This document shows positions 37,260 through 49,429 of a stretch of DNA of 64,000 nucleotides, piece by piece. The stretch spans positions 10,969,458-11,033,457 of the forward strand of contig NC_067202.1 of NCBI RefSeq assembly GCF_000699445.3. The letters are read 5' to 3'. The DNA comes from Schistosoma haematobium (lineage: Eukaryota > Platyhelminthes > Trematoda > Strigeidida > Schistosomatidae). A program made the translations under genes and the position numbers. The first letter of the stretch is position 1; every line of letters begins with the position of its first letter. The notes below the pieces were generated by a model. That model was not told where the DNA came from. It saw only the letters and a list, made by a program, of their open reading frames with translations, and searched no databases.

Positions 37260-39520
37260 TGAAAATTTTCACAGAAACCAATAGATGGAACTTTAAAGCA
37301 TCATTCAATCATACTGTATATGTTCAGTAGAAGAGAAATAGGTGTTTCAACTTACATTTTTGTGTTAAAGTCGTGAAAAATATCTTTAATTATTTCGTGG
37401 ATAGTTTTTGTTATACCTTGATAAAAATAATCACGTATTGGGTTTTTAGTTTGCTTGCGATAAATTCTATTGAAAAACAAGTGAGAATCTTCCACCTCAA
37501 CGAGAACGAACTTAAACTTGAATGAACTGTACGTCTAACATAGAATACTTCAATAATTAGCTGCTAACAAGGAAAAAAGACAAAGTAATGGGAAAACTTA
37601 ATATTCAAACTGAACATTATGAAACAGTACAACTCAGTATACGTCGTAATGAAAACATGGCAGTGAAGCACAGAAAATTATCGGATTATCCATAATGAGA
37701 ACAAGTCAGTAAAAGGTAAAAGTTAAGAGAGGAATTGCATTAGAAAAAAAGCCGTTTATGTTACTGTTAGGAGTACTACTTTAGAATTTTTAAAACAAAC
37801 TGAGTAATCCCGTGTACATTTTAGGAAGATTGATACCAGTTGAAGAACCATTGGAAATCAGTAAGTACTGGACATCAATCTCACCGTAGAATTGAACTCT
37901 TTTCGAAATGTGCATCTACAACCTCATTAAAAGTTGAATCCGATATCTTTATTTTTCGTAGTGAGTGCCGAATCTATAGACCATTATGTTACTGTTCGTA
38001 GTCTAACTCTAGTCAGTTCTAGATAGAAAGCAACAATTATCCACTATCCAACAGCGATTATTGTCTTATTGCTAACTTAAATGAATTCAACGAGTTATGA
38101 CCTAAATTATCAATTTTTAGTTTGATTCTTTGTGAGGTCATATTATCTATTCCTAAATTGTTCCCTATTAAAACAAAATTGCTCTACCGTGCTCTGTGGT
38201 CTTCAATTGATGTCAATCTCTGATGTCTACCAACTAAGAATTAAACTCATCTCAAGAAACCTACCAATCGAATCAGCAAACCCTTGGTGATGATTAAAAA
38301 TGCAGAAATCATGAAATCTTGTAACAATAGTATGATAGGCTAGTTATCGTCAGATGAATTTATCGATCATTTGTCTAAATTGTTATGTATGACAATATGT
38401 AACTACATCGATCGGGTTAATGTAAACTTTATGAATGACTGTTAATCTTATTACACGTAATTTCTTTGATGTAATAAGCCAATTTTCTGTGCTCTATGTT
38501 CAGTTGATGTGCGAAACTGAGTGGCCTATGGTTCAGTTAATAAATATGATGAATCAATATTTATTTTGTAATTTGTATAATTTCATTGGAGTTCAAAATA
38601 AGAACAATGCGGGATACCTGCAATATGAAAAGTGAGTAATATGATAGTATATACAATGTGTTATATACTGTAGTAGATTATTGCAATAAGTGTGAATTGT
38701 GCTGCATTGTTTCGTTACAACAACCACAATAAAACCGAAATGTGAATGGTTACAGTAAAAAATCTAATGAGGTAAAACCAACAGATTACAAGAATACCGA
38801 TTTTGATAAACTCTGACAAACTCATCGTCATCGAGGACTTGTCGGACGAGGATTACAGAACGGAAGAAAATAACTAAAGTTCTGTTCTCATTGATAAACA
38901 ACCTGCTAAAGTGTTCTCACTAAAAGTTTGTACTCTTAAAGCGATCAATCATTTCTCTATTGATAGTCGTGAATTTAAAAATTACTGAAATCATATGCTG
39001 CAGCGAACATAAATACTGAAGAACCAGTAATAAACTTTGGTTCTTAGATAATCCATAGTCTCCCAAATAACTGAATATCATTCATTGACTTTTTTATGTC
39101 AGTTGTGAGTTGGTTTCTCTACCCACGGAGTCAGTCGATAATATGTAACATAGATTCTGGCACACATATAGTGCTACTTCAAGAGATCTGTGAGGTTCTA
39201 AGTGGATGGAAGTGATGTTATCTGTCTATCATACATGTTAAAAGTATTTATTTATGCAGTAACACGACACGTATTAGGATCATATATGACCAGGACATCT
39301 TGTTCACCTACTATTCTGTACCGATTACAAAATATAGGAATTCTTCCGGAATCATAGTGTTCATCCCTTTAAAAAACTTCCCTCAATTGTCTTAGTTAAT
39401 CCATTTCCATTGATAGAATTTTTTTAAATATGGGCTAATTTATCACAGCCAATTCTCTTCAATTATCAGTATGGGGTTGTGGAGATTATTACGATTTGAC
39501 TGAGATCATGAACTGACTGA
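37260..39520. other. Intergenic, no feature seen
   Basis: AT-rich; several short open frames but no recognisable motif or repeat. Confidence 0.3.
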
Positions 39521-39546
39521 TGTTAGACCACCATTGAAAACCTAAA

Positions 39547-39625
39547 AGCACTGAGCGGCCGTTTCGTCCTATTGTAGGACTCTTCAGCAGTGCGCATCCA
39601 CTTTCCCGGGTTCGAATCCCACGAG
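39547..39625 (-). ncRNA. Well-preserved hammerhead ribozyme core beside a tRNA-like T-arm
   Basis: On the minus strand: stem I GCACTG pairs perfectly with CAGTGC; box CTGAAGA; stem II GTCCT/AGGAC with loop ACAAT; GAAA; then CGGCCGCT before the 3' half of stem I. All conserved core residues are present except at the cleavage triplet, which reads GCT instead of GTC, so C16.1 cannot pair with A15.1. A tRNA T-arm-like palindrome GGGTTCGAATCCC adjoins it (39608-39620). The schistosome repeat tail (CACTGAGCGGCC ... CCACCATTGAAAACCT on the plus strand) follows. Confidence 0.75.
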
Positions 39626-39799
39626 CGGGATATATATATATATATATCCAGTAATATAAACACAAATTAATAACTAAAAATCTTTCTTAAATAATAAATC
39701 TATTGTCTGAAAAACTATCATCATCATCATCATCATTATATGAACAAACTATATACTCTTCACATTCTATAGTTATATATCTAAATTATAAATTCAAAG

Positions 39800-39962
39800 C
39801 ATGATCAGGTTTAAGGTAAATAATCTTTGTGAATTAAGGCAATATCGAGGCGATACACACAGTATGCACATATGCCAATAGGAGACTGATTAATTGCAAT
39901 CCTAATCATCAATGGGAAGATTCAAGTAAGTAATACCAAGTGAATTTGAATTTATGATTGTT
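39800..39962 (+). repeat. Smalpha SINE fragment without hammerhead
   Basis: Matches the Smalpha body: GAATTAAGGCAATATCGAGG, CAGTATGCACATATGCCAAT, GAGACTGATTAATTGCA and ATACCAAGTGAATTT. The 5' hammerhead portion is absent. Confidence 0.7.
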
Positions 39963-40042
39963 TGTAAGATAAAATAAAATTAGTGATGTTGGAATGGCTA
40001 ATAAGATGCACGTAAGCACGAAAATATAAATTCCTAGAATTT

Positions 40043-40084
40043 CTACCAACATAGCTTCCTCCACAAGAGCAGCCGGATTAATAG
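40043..40084 (-). CDS. Candidate last exon of the tetraspanin (uncertain)
   Basis: After a pyrimidine-rich acceptor (CACCTATTTCCTTAG) the minus strand reads LLIRLLLWRKLCW and TAG in phase 0, which is the phase left by the last sure tetraspanin exon (45482). It would complete TM4 with a short basic tail for a 268-aa protein. The implied intron is 5.4 kb and the arginine in TM4 is unusual. Other acceptors (for example near 44870) are possible. Confidence 0.25.
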   Translation of the reverse strand, partial: LLIRLLLWRKLCW

Positions 40085-41249
40085 CTAAGGAAATAGGTGG
40101 CTCGTCTGGGTAGTTTATCTTTCCGTCTCGATGTGACCACTGAACACAGGTTCCTTAAATTCTTTAGTGCAACTTCAGTATTAGTGTTCCGTTGGGCTAA
40201 ATTATAGATGTATAAAGAGACTTTGTGCTCACAGCTATGACTTCCTTTTTCTATTTTCTTGGCTAAATATATATTTGTAAACTTGTTAGGGTATTTATTT
40301 TTTTACAACTGCATCTGAGGAGCAAGTTGCTTTGATTATATATTGAGGTGTTTTACCGAGGTTTCTCATAATGGCAAGTATCAGCAATTTGCTTGTTTAT
40401 GTTTCATCATAGTAACCAATCTACTCACTTAGTAAGTAGGAAATCTTGAGAAGTTATTCTGGCTCAATTAATAATTCTATTCTATTTTTCAAATAATCTT
40501 TAATTCACTTCCAATAATTTTAAACGATGTATCTACCTTAATGCTTGCGAACTTTTGAATTATTCATTTGGACATATAGTTGCAGAATGTGAAAAGAATT
40601 TGTTGAAATGCATTATTATATTGACCAAGAAATGACCATTTTCTGTAAGACAATCGATTATTCAATACCTACGCACTCAAATAGTTAACCAGGTAGCAAA
40701 ATCTAGCATTTTAACAAATGGTATGACGTTTACAACGGATGATGAAATATTACCATCATCAAATTTTTGTCTAACATGAACAAAACAGTTTACCTTATTC
40801 CTTGTGTTACTTACAATTTATAAGTAGTATAAATTTTTATAGTACACTATCCCCAATGTCTCAATAGAAATGTTCGTGAAACAAAGACTTGTTCAGCTTT
40901 TGAGTAAACAATGTTAAATGGTTTGAATAAGAAAAATATGATAGAATATTTAGAAAACATGAACAGATTGTAGGGGAATTAAGATTGTTCATTATTCGAT
41001 TTACTAAAAGTCTGATTAAATCATCCATGATCATATTTCTGTGTTATATGCATAAATTTACGGAGGATAATACAAGTCCTTCACTTTTCCAATATATCTT
41101 ATACTTATATGACTAATCTATTCATAGTGTTCATCAAATGCTGTCGATTTACACCGTCCAACAAAAAATCTTGAGAAGATTAGTGATCAAACATAATTAC
41201 ACTTAATTTCATTACATGATAGACAACAGTGTGTGTGTTTAAATATCTT

Positions 41250-41640
41250 GTAAGGACAGTGAAATGTCACTGAGCCCTAGTCAAATCATCCGGCAGTTGG
41301 GTCACTGAATATCGGACGGATCATTGATCCTTGTCAAGGTCAAGGACAAGCAATGGGCATCAGTTAGTCGTACACCGTGAACTGGCCCATGCAGTGGTGG
41401 TCACACTTTCGCCTGTACCTACTTTAAATAATATATTTCTGTAATAACGTCCTTTGTGTTGTAAAGTCTTCAAAGCATCCATAGTATATTGATACGACGA
41501 AAGGGTGATCCACGTTATGTGTTGACCTTGAGGTGTGACTTCGACTTTAGCTGTTGGTCACATCATTCCCGTCTAATTTGTGTAGGCCCCCAATCATTCG
41601 ATAGAGATCATCAACGTTGATGATCTACAGATGAAATTTG
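41250..41640. other. Unassigned G+C-richer segment
   Basis: A stretch of higher G+C than its surroundings (for example GTGAACTGGCCCATGCAG) that looks like an old repeat; no protein motif could be read in it. Confidence 0.3.
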
Positions 41641-42939
41641 AAATAAACTGTAAGTGTCAGGTGTAACGATTAATTTTGATATCGTTTTATTCTATGATAA
41701 ACACTTTATTAAAGGAGAGTCGTACCGTTTGTTTAAATTATAACTTTTACACAGTAAACCGCCTTTACCTCAACAACCAAGAAAAATAATGAGTAACGAA
41801 TAGATTTATATATTATATAGCACTTTAATTATGCTCATTCACAATTCGCTAGAGGTTTATTCCAGGACTTTCATTTTACATATCCAGATATAACAACACC
41901 GTTATTGCACACTCTATAAAAGTGTATTTCTGTACCACTGAGTGATTTTAGATAGGAAGGCATCAGATATCTGTTTAATCAAAGTATGGTACTCTTTAAA
42001 AGTGTTCATTAACGATAACTTGAGGATTGTATTTATTGTTTGAAATAGAACATGCCTGCACTGAATAGTTACATCTTCCGTGCATTCCAAAGGGTATTAA
42101 TTATTGATGACTTTAGTTTCCAGCCTGTAATTATCTATTATCTTAGTTATTATTACTACTAATTATAAATCCTTTTTTACTGTTGTTTCTTTTATAAACT
42201 CTACTAATTTTAAATGAGTTATCCTATCTAATGCATATAACATTTTCTGAATTAACTTTCCTTCTTCAGTAACTTGTTTTCTTAAATATAATTGAAAATA
42301 TATTCTAACATTTGAACACTACTTATTTCTTCTTTTACATACTGTTATAACGATCAGTTTTTCTTGTCTACACGAATGGGACACTAATTTGCCTTAGACA
42401 AATATCTATACTAGATACTCTCCCAGTATCTATTCTACAGGATTTCAACATAACTCAGGACAAGAACATGTGATGAGCCTGACTAGAACGTAAATATATT
42501 TGCACATCAAAAACCGGAAACAATCTGACAACAATCCGATAATAATAATAATATGGGTAAGAGAGTATATCACTCATCTGGTACCTGTTAGACTTAGCAA
42601 ACAACCAATCATTATCTTCCTCTCACACACAAATCTTTATTGATGAAGAAATTTTTCAGTGGACTTGTTTTATATCATTAAACAGTAAAACAACTCTGAA
42701 CAACTGGTTATTCTTATTTAATTCTTCTAATAATCAATCACACATAGCCCCCAAATGCCCTGGTACGGTCGTGAATGAGAAGAGTCAGCTCTCCCTCTCC
42801 AAATACTCTCACATGGCCACGCGTATATAGCCTCTGCTAGGGAAGTCCTACTCACTGCTTTCTCGCTCCACGGATGTTGTTTACGAAATTGAGAGGACGA
42901 AAAGCGAATGTCCGGCACTTTAACCGGGGTTGGTGGACA

Positions 42940-43265
42940 TAGAGAGTCCACCTGGGGAAGTTGGAAAACCCTGATTCGAAACCAATGGTGCAAATGGGCT
43001 CCAGTATCCTGAAGGAACAAATGGCGTATAAACCAATTGTTGATCACCGGCTACCATGAGACTGCATCTCCTTACGTCGCTCCCCTCTCTTGTGGATCAA
43101 ACCTTTAAGTCAAAGGCTCCGAGTGTGGCCCTCTAAGAAGCTCACCTGGTTCGGCTTGGGCACCCGGACAGTATCCCATCCCTCACTCAAATCGAATGAT
43201 TTATGTGGCGCATATCTGTTTGGTGACTCCTTGTACTAATGTTTATATGTTTAAATAAATAAATA
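42940..43265 (+). mobile_element. Retroelement 3' tail ending in AAATAAATAAAT
   Basis: Related to 17438-17800 (AGTTGGAAAACCCTGATTCG; GGCTTGGGCACCCGGACAGT; TGGCGCATATCTGTTTGGTG), terminating in an (AAAT)n tail. Shared by the SR2-like RTE elements by position, which is inferred. Confidence 0.65.
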
Positions 43266-44960
43266 ATATATAGACTGATAGTTTGGCTGAAAAATAAACA
43301 ACAACAAAAAAACCCTAGTAGAATTATATATTGGTTTATATTGTAATTTTATACACAAACTTTTAAGTGAATTTCCATTGTAAATTATTGTTACTGTTTA
43401 AAAATTCATCAATAGATCAATATTGTCATTGTCAATTCTTTTGAAAGGGGAACAAAAACACCCAGAAAACAATATTGAAGAGGTTTATATTTATGAGAAC
43501 CAATAAGATGAGTAAATCGATTTATTGTTACTAAATTAAAATCTTCAGTGTTTAAAGTGTACAAGACAGTCTCTAATGTTAATCAAATATTCTATCAATT
43601 GAATGGGCATTATGAATCAGAAAAAAGGACAAACCAAACAAGAACGTGTTAGTAACAAAAGATGAACAATATAAGATTGATTTTATTTGTTTTGTTGTTG
43701 TTGTTGTTTATATCATCCTTTAGCGATGAGATAATTACATGAAGTTATCATTAAATACGTATCCACTTGTTAATAGTTTTTATCCAGTTATTATCTCTTT
43801 TTATTTATCAATACAGCCATTAGGAGTATTATGATCTGTTTGAGGGGGGGGGGCGGGTAAAAACATCAAATATAAAAGCACATTAAAGAAATAGTTGTTT
43901 TATGATGAGTGAACACTATTGAAGAGTTTTGAAGTGAAATGATATGACTATAGAGTGTTCCAACATTTTCATTGACTACCTAGTTAGTCACTTCATAATC
44001 CACACTGTTCTTAGATTGAAAAATTGTTTGTTGATTTTTGTTCGTCTCTAAAAATATTCCTAAAGTTCTAGCGAGAAGCCATGCTCAGTGAAGTTCAACC
44101 ATATACGGTATAGAAAAACATAATGAAACCTTTACTTCTATATTTTTTATTACCGTAAGTTTTAAACATCAGTGAAGCAATTTCATTGACTAAAACGAAT
44201 AGTGGGTGATAGTTTATTGATTTAATTTGATGCTCTTATTCAATATACCGAAGTAACTCTGTACGGAATCGTATTCAAAAAAATTCAAGTCTCTGTATAA
44301 ATGAACAGGTTAGCGGAAATTAAGGATTATCATTATTTCCAAGTTCAGTCGACTCGTAAAAACGTAAACTCTTTTCACTTGATATAAACCATCTTCAAAG
44401 TATAAATCACTTTACAAACTGACTTACCAAATATAAGGTTTAAGTACATTACTGATACACAATGAAACTTTAGGAATACTAGTTGGTAAACCCTGAACTA
44501 TGGAATCAGTTATGCCCCAATAAAGGATATTAAACTGTACGTAGGTTTTAATGCAAATCGATTACAGTTTGATATGGTGAATATATGATAGTGTTCTGAC
44601 AACGGTTAGTGGTTTAGCACTTGTTTAAACTTCACTGATGAGTACGCATTCCCGCACAAAGTCTAGAACTATGACAAAATGATCACCAATTCCTGACTGG
44701 TTTTCAATGACTTTCTAGACGAAATCATTGGCAGCAAAAAACTATTCTTTAAATTCGTAGTACAATGTACCCTATTAAACTGTTTTATTATTGATTAACT
44801 GGATTCGAAGAGACTAGACAGTAATGAGTTACAAATTTCTTAGGAATACTAATGTTATTTGTTCCTAAAAACAAAATCAGGAACAAACTCTGAGAGTATT
44901 ATACAGAAATTGTATACTTAAGTTTTAAGTATACAAAAAGGATTATTTTGTTACATCACT
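43265..44960. other. Intergenic or tetraspanin terminal intron, no element seen
   Basis: Contains a G9 run (43846-43854) and a (GTT)n stretch (43693-43708) but no recognisable exon. Confidence 0.3.
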
Positions 44961-45187
44961 CGGTTTTCACTCATCCATTTGGATAAATAGAGTTTTGGCA
45001 TTATAGCTGATGTCAGTTCGTGATGAAAACCCTGAAATCTAATTTCTAACCTTAATCATCAACTGTAAATCATAATTCGAATTCCTCACACTAATTTCTA
45101 ACTCTCATTTGGTCCTGGTTATTAAGTGGACACTCTCAAGGTTAATCTAGCGTCGCTCAAAGGTCGTCCATAAATTATAGTCTCACC
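44961..45187 (-). mobile_element. Truncated copy of the GTGAGACTATAATTTATGG terminal-repeat element
   Basis: Its right end, read on the minus strand, is GGTGAGACTATAATTTATGG. The body matches 51351-51568 in reverse (GTGTCCACTTAATAA, CATCACGAACTGACATCAG, AAACTCTATTTAT). The other terminus is missing. Its end also resembles that of the element at 1742-2400. Confidence 0.7.
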
Positions 45188-45481
45188 AAATCGAAATAAT
45201 TCACTTACTAGAAGTAATTTCCCTAAAACTTTTTCATAAATGATTCAATCAAACTATGTTTGTTTGATTTCCAAACATGCAAAGTTAATTATATAACCAG
45301 TTGAACATATAAACAATTAGAGAATTAACTGAATCATAGGAATACTGTGTAAATCATATATTTTTCCATTACTGAAACTCAACTAAGTAGGATGATTGTT
45401 TCAATCAACAAACTGATAATTCTCATCTATAGATGTTAATAAGAGAGAAAAAACGATTATCAAATGAAACCGCCCACTTAC

Positions 45482-48400
45482 TTCACATAATAAAAGTATG
45501 AATGAGATATAAACTGCTATATCAACGTAATATGTTAAAAGTTGATGTAATGGTTTCAAGCATCCATTATGTACATTGGAATTTCTAAAACTGTTAGGAC
45601 ATGTATCACCTTGTATTTCAAGATTATCTTTAAATTGACAACATGGTAATGGATATTTCAAATGTGTATCTATTTATAGATAATAGAAAGAGTAAAATAA
45701 AAGAAAGAAAGAAAAAAACAAACAAACATAATCTATATACTTTTAAATCTTAAAGATTTTAATAAACACCAATCATAATTGGCATTTTGTTTTAAATCAT
45801 CTGTGGCGCAAAATATAAACAAAAGTTTATAGACATTTTAATTGATGTTTATCAGTAAAATAGATAGCTGATTTGTTAATCTAAAGGAACTGATCTTTTA
45901 ACTATATCCTATCAAACGGTACACATTAGTGCTGAATTATTTTGGTTATAAAAATGATAATCCAACACTAAACAGCTGAAATTTCATACACACATAGTTT
46001 CCTTTATCATTTTGAAAAGAGTAAGAATAAAAGATTCTAACAGAATAGCATGATCAGAAGGGGTTTGTGGAGATTTTAGAAATTTCACAGATTGAAATCA
46101 TGAGTTAATTGAGGAGTCCCATGCTAGGACGAAACGGCCGTCCAGTGCTTCCAGGTTTTCCATGGTGGTTTAGCTTCAATTGACTCATGATTTCAGTCTG
46201 TGAGAATAGCATGAATTCATTTTATTTGATTTGGCTATCGTCAGCTACTTACAACTTGTGATATTTAAAAGTCACAGTTACATAATGGGTTTAAATTACT
46301 TACATGAAAGAGTTTGGTTGGAAGTTATATTGAAGACACATTAGTATAGTATAGCAAGGGTGTAAGTAAATTAAATAGACTGAATGTTGTAAATATATGT
46401 ATCTTATGTGAAACAACATTCTACAATATTGACTGTGACAACAGTACAAACGGCCTAAAACAAATGATTATATAATGAGTAAACATTTATAGGAATATAG
46501 TGAATAGAGACCAGTTAATTAAAATAAGATTATTAATTTGGAAGATAGTTGAAATAAAACCCAATGATGTAATAAATGTAAGAAAGAGTTTAAAGGAAAA
46601 GAGAAAAAAACATTTTAGGATGTAGCGAAGGAATATTTGTCACCAAGGCAAGGAAAGATTAATAACCATTTCCTTTTGAACACACAAGTTTGATTTTTGA
46701 CGCCTGATAGCAACGGCTTCAGCAAACTTCAGAAGACTGAAGTTTGGCTGCTTACCAATCACCATAAAAGATTGAAAGGCACCTACCTGATGTCCTGTAT
46801 CCAAGAAGTGTTTGGTGATCGCACTGTTTAGAGTCTTTCCTTCTCTTGTTCTGAGGCTTTTTGGAACATGTTCAAGAAATCTAAGATATTTCTAAACAAA
46901 GATTTAGACGAGTGCCAAGCAGCAAGAAACCTTGGTCCAGGGTTTCCTGTTGACTACCTCCAACAACCATCTCATCTCAACATAGTACACACAATGTCGA
47001 GTCACCTAGACTAGTGACCACATTGCAACCTGGTCGATATCATTCGATCAACACTAAGAAGGACTTGACACACATGACATTGATCACCACCCAGTGATCA
47101 ATCAATTGTGATAAAAAAAGCTGTTTAAATGCTCATTAGATGATGATTCACAAGATGTCACAAAATTAATCTACTAACAGTTTTTGAATAATAATAATAA
47201 TTAAGTATAAATCAAATCAAAGATGTATAGTGGTTAGTCGTGGAATCAAGAATACGCGTTTTGTCTTATTTGGGACTCGTCAGCTAGATGTACCTGCATC
47301 ACAGAGTTGGTGTTCACTCTGGATACATCCAGCTGACGAGTCCCAAATAGGTCGAAACGCGAGTCAAACTAGATTCCACTGCTAGCCACTATCCATCTTT
47401 GCTTATAATGCCTTTGAATTAAGGCAATATCGAAGCAGTTCGCATAGTATGCATATATGCCAATAAGAGACTGATCAATTGCAGTCCTAAATAACAATGG
47501 GAAGATGTAAGTAAACAACATCAAGTGAATTTATAAATTAAATCTTTAAAGTTTAATTTACATGTTACACCATTCCAAACATCCGTCCTGTTAAATTTAA
47601 CTGGGTGGTAAAAATCACTTCCATTTCGGGCTCCACAACAATTTAACTGAAAAAGAACAGATTAAAAATCTGAACGGAAATTGACAAAAATTATTTACAG
47701 ATTCGATAATATTTTAATCAAACTACAATCGTGAAGTTTACTAGTGAATAGCTTTCAGATGGATTATTAACGTTCAATATAGTGCAAATTCCCATTTTGC
47801 CATTTGGTAAATAAAGAAAGAACGAATTAAGCGAATTGAAAAGAAATTTCTTCGCTCAATTCGTTCCTTCTTTATTAACGTTCAGTTAACAAGACTTGAC
47901 TAATGAACTACATTTATAAGACAGTAATCTATCAATAATTTTGATTGATTGAATTGACTGAATTGTGAAAAGCAAAATAATGAATTGCAATTGAAAGACT
48001 TCAATATGATGTGCTGGTTGTGATGACCAAATACATTGAGGCTTGATTGCGCATCATTTAGTTCTTTGTTTTATTTTTAAAATACGATGATTGTTTTCTA
48101 TCGAAGCTATTCGGTTCTTCTAAGGTTTACAAATCATTCTCCAGGTGATAGATGTTTATGATACAACTTATTTTTGAACTTTATGAACATTGGATAACTA
48201 TGAAGACCATTATTACTGTAGGTGTTACCTACGGTTCATAAATGCACAGTTGTGCATAGATGACAGTTTTGCATGATTAGTAAAATTTAAATGTAGGCTA
48301 GCTATTATTGAATGAACTATCCATTTAGCCAAGTTCACTGCTCACATCTTTTGAAACACTAATAAATCTTTAAAAGTTACATAGAATATTTATTTGGAAT

Positions 48401-49349
48401 TTAACAGCACAATAACTTCTCTTGAAGTTTTATTTCGGTACCTGCTTCGGTTTGGGCACCCGGGTAGTATCTCAGCCTTCACACAAATCGAATGACTTAT
48501 GTGATACATATCTATTTAGTGCCTCCTTGTAATAATGTTTATGTGTTTAGATAAGAATAAATAATTATGTTTATTTGGGTTACTAAAATGTTACGAAGTA
48601 ATAGCCGAACAATACATTGAATCAATTCAATTTGTAATCTAAATCACTGACTGATTATCGTTAGACAAATATTAAAAACTAGGAAGCAATTGACACATGT
48701 ATTGTCTCAATGTGAGATTATTCAGAAGTGAGGATGCACAAAATCACTAGAGATCAACTTAATGCTCTTAAAGCCTCAAGACAAGCAGTTAACTTTCAGA
48801 TCATTGAGCTGATCTCTAAAGGATTGGATTTCTAACTTCAGTCACTTCGATCCCAGTAGTGGCAGTAGGTGAACATTGTTAAAATATCCCAAAATAAGAC
48901 AAAATAACTGTCCATTGTTTTCTTATTTACAATGGTTATCTGAATAAAATTACTCAGTGACATAAATAATCTTTACAAACCTCTTATATTAACAAATATA
49001 ATAATAAGTCTGGTAAATGCTATTCGATTTCTGTAAAAAATAAACACCTACCTTCATCATGATAAGACCCATTAAGATACTATTCGGATCACCACTGGAA
49101 ATACTTATATAATCATGAATTGAATAATTCAAAAACTGAATTAGGAATGTATGAGGCTGTTATAAAACATACAAAAGGAAAAAAATAAAAAGGAAGAAAA
49201 CTATGTTGGCGATTAAGATCAAACTAAATCCTGACTGAATTCATTATGATCACTGATCAATGGGATGTTTTGGTTTAAAAAAGAGTTTATTGATTAAAAT
49301 AAACTTCTTAAAGTTCCCGTAGATAATAGAATCCTGTGACAGGTTAAAG

Positions 49350-49429
<80 letters not shown>

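Noticed and set aside
42727..43047. 106-codon minus-strand frame
   Set aside because: It overlaps the antisense of a retroelement 3' tail and has no recognisable motif.
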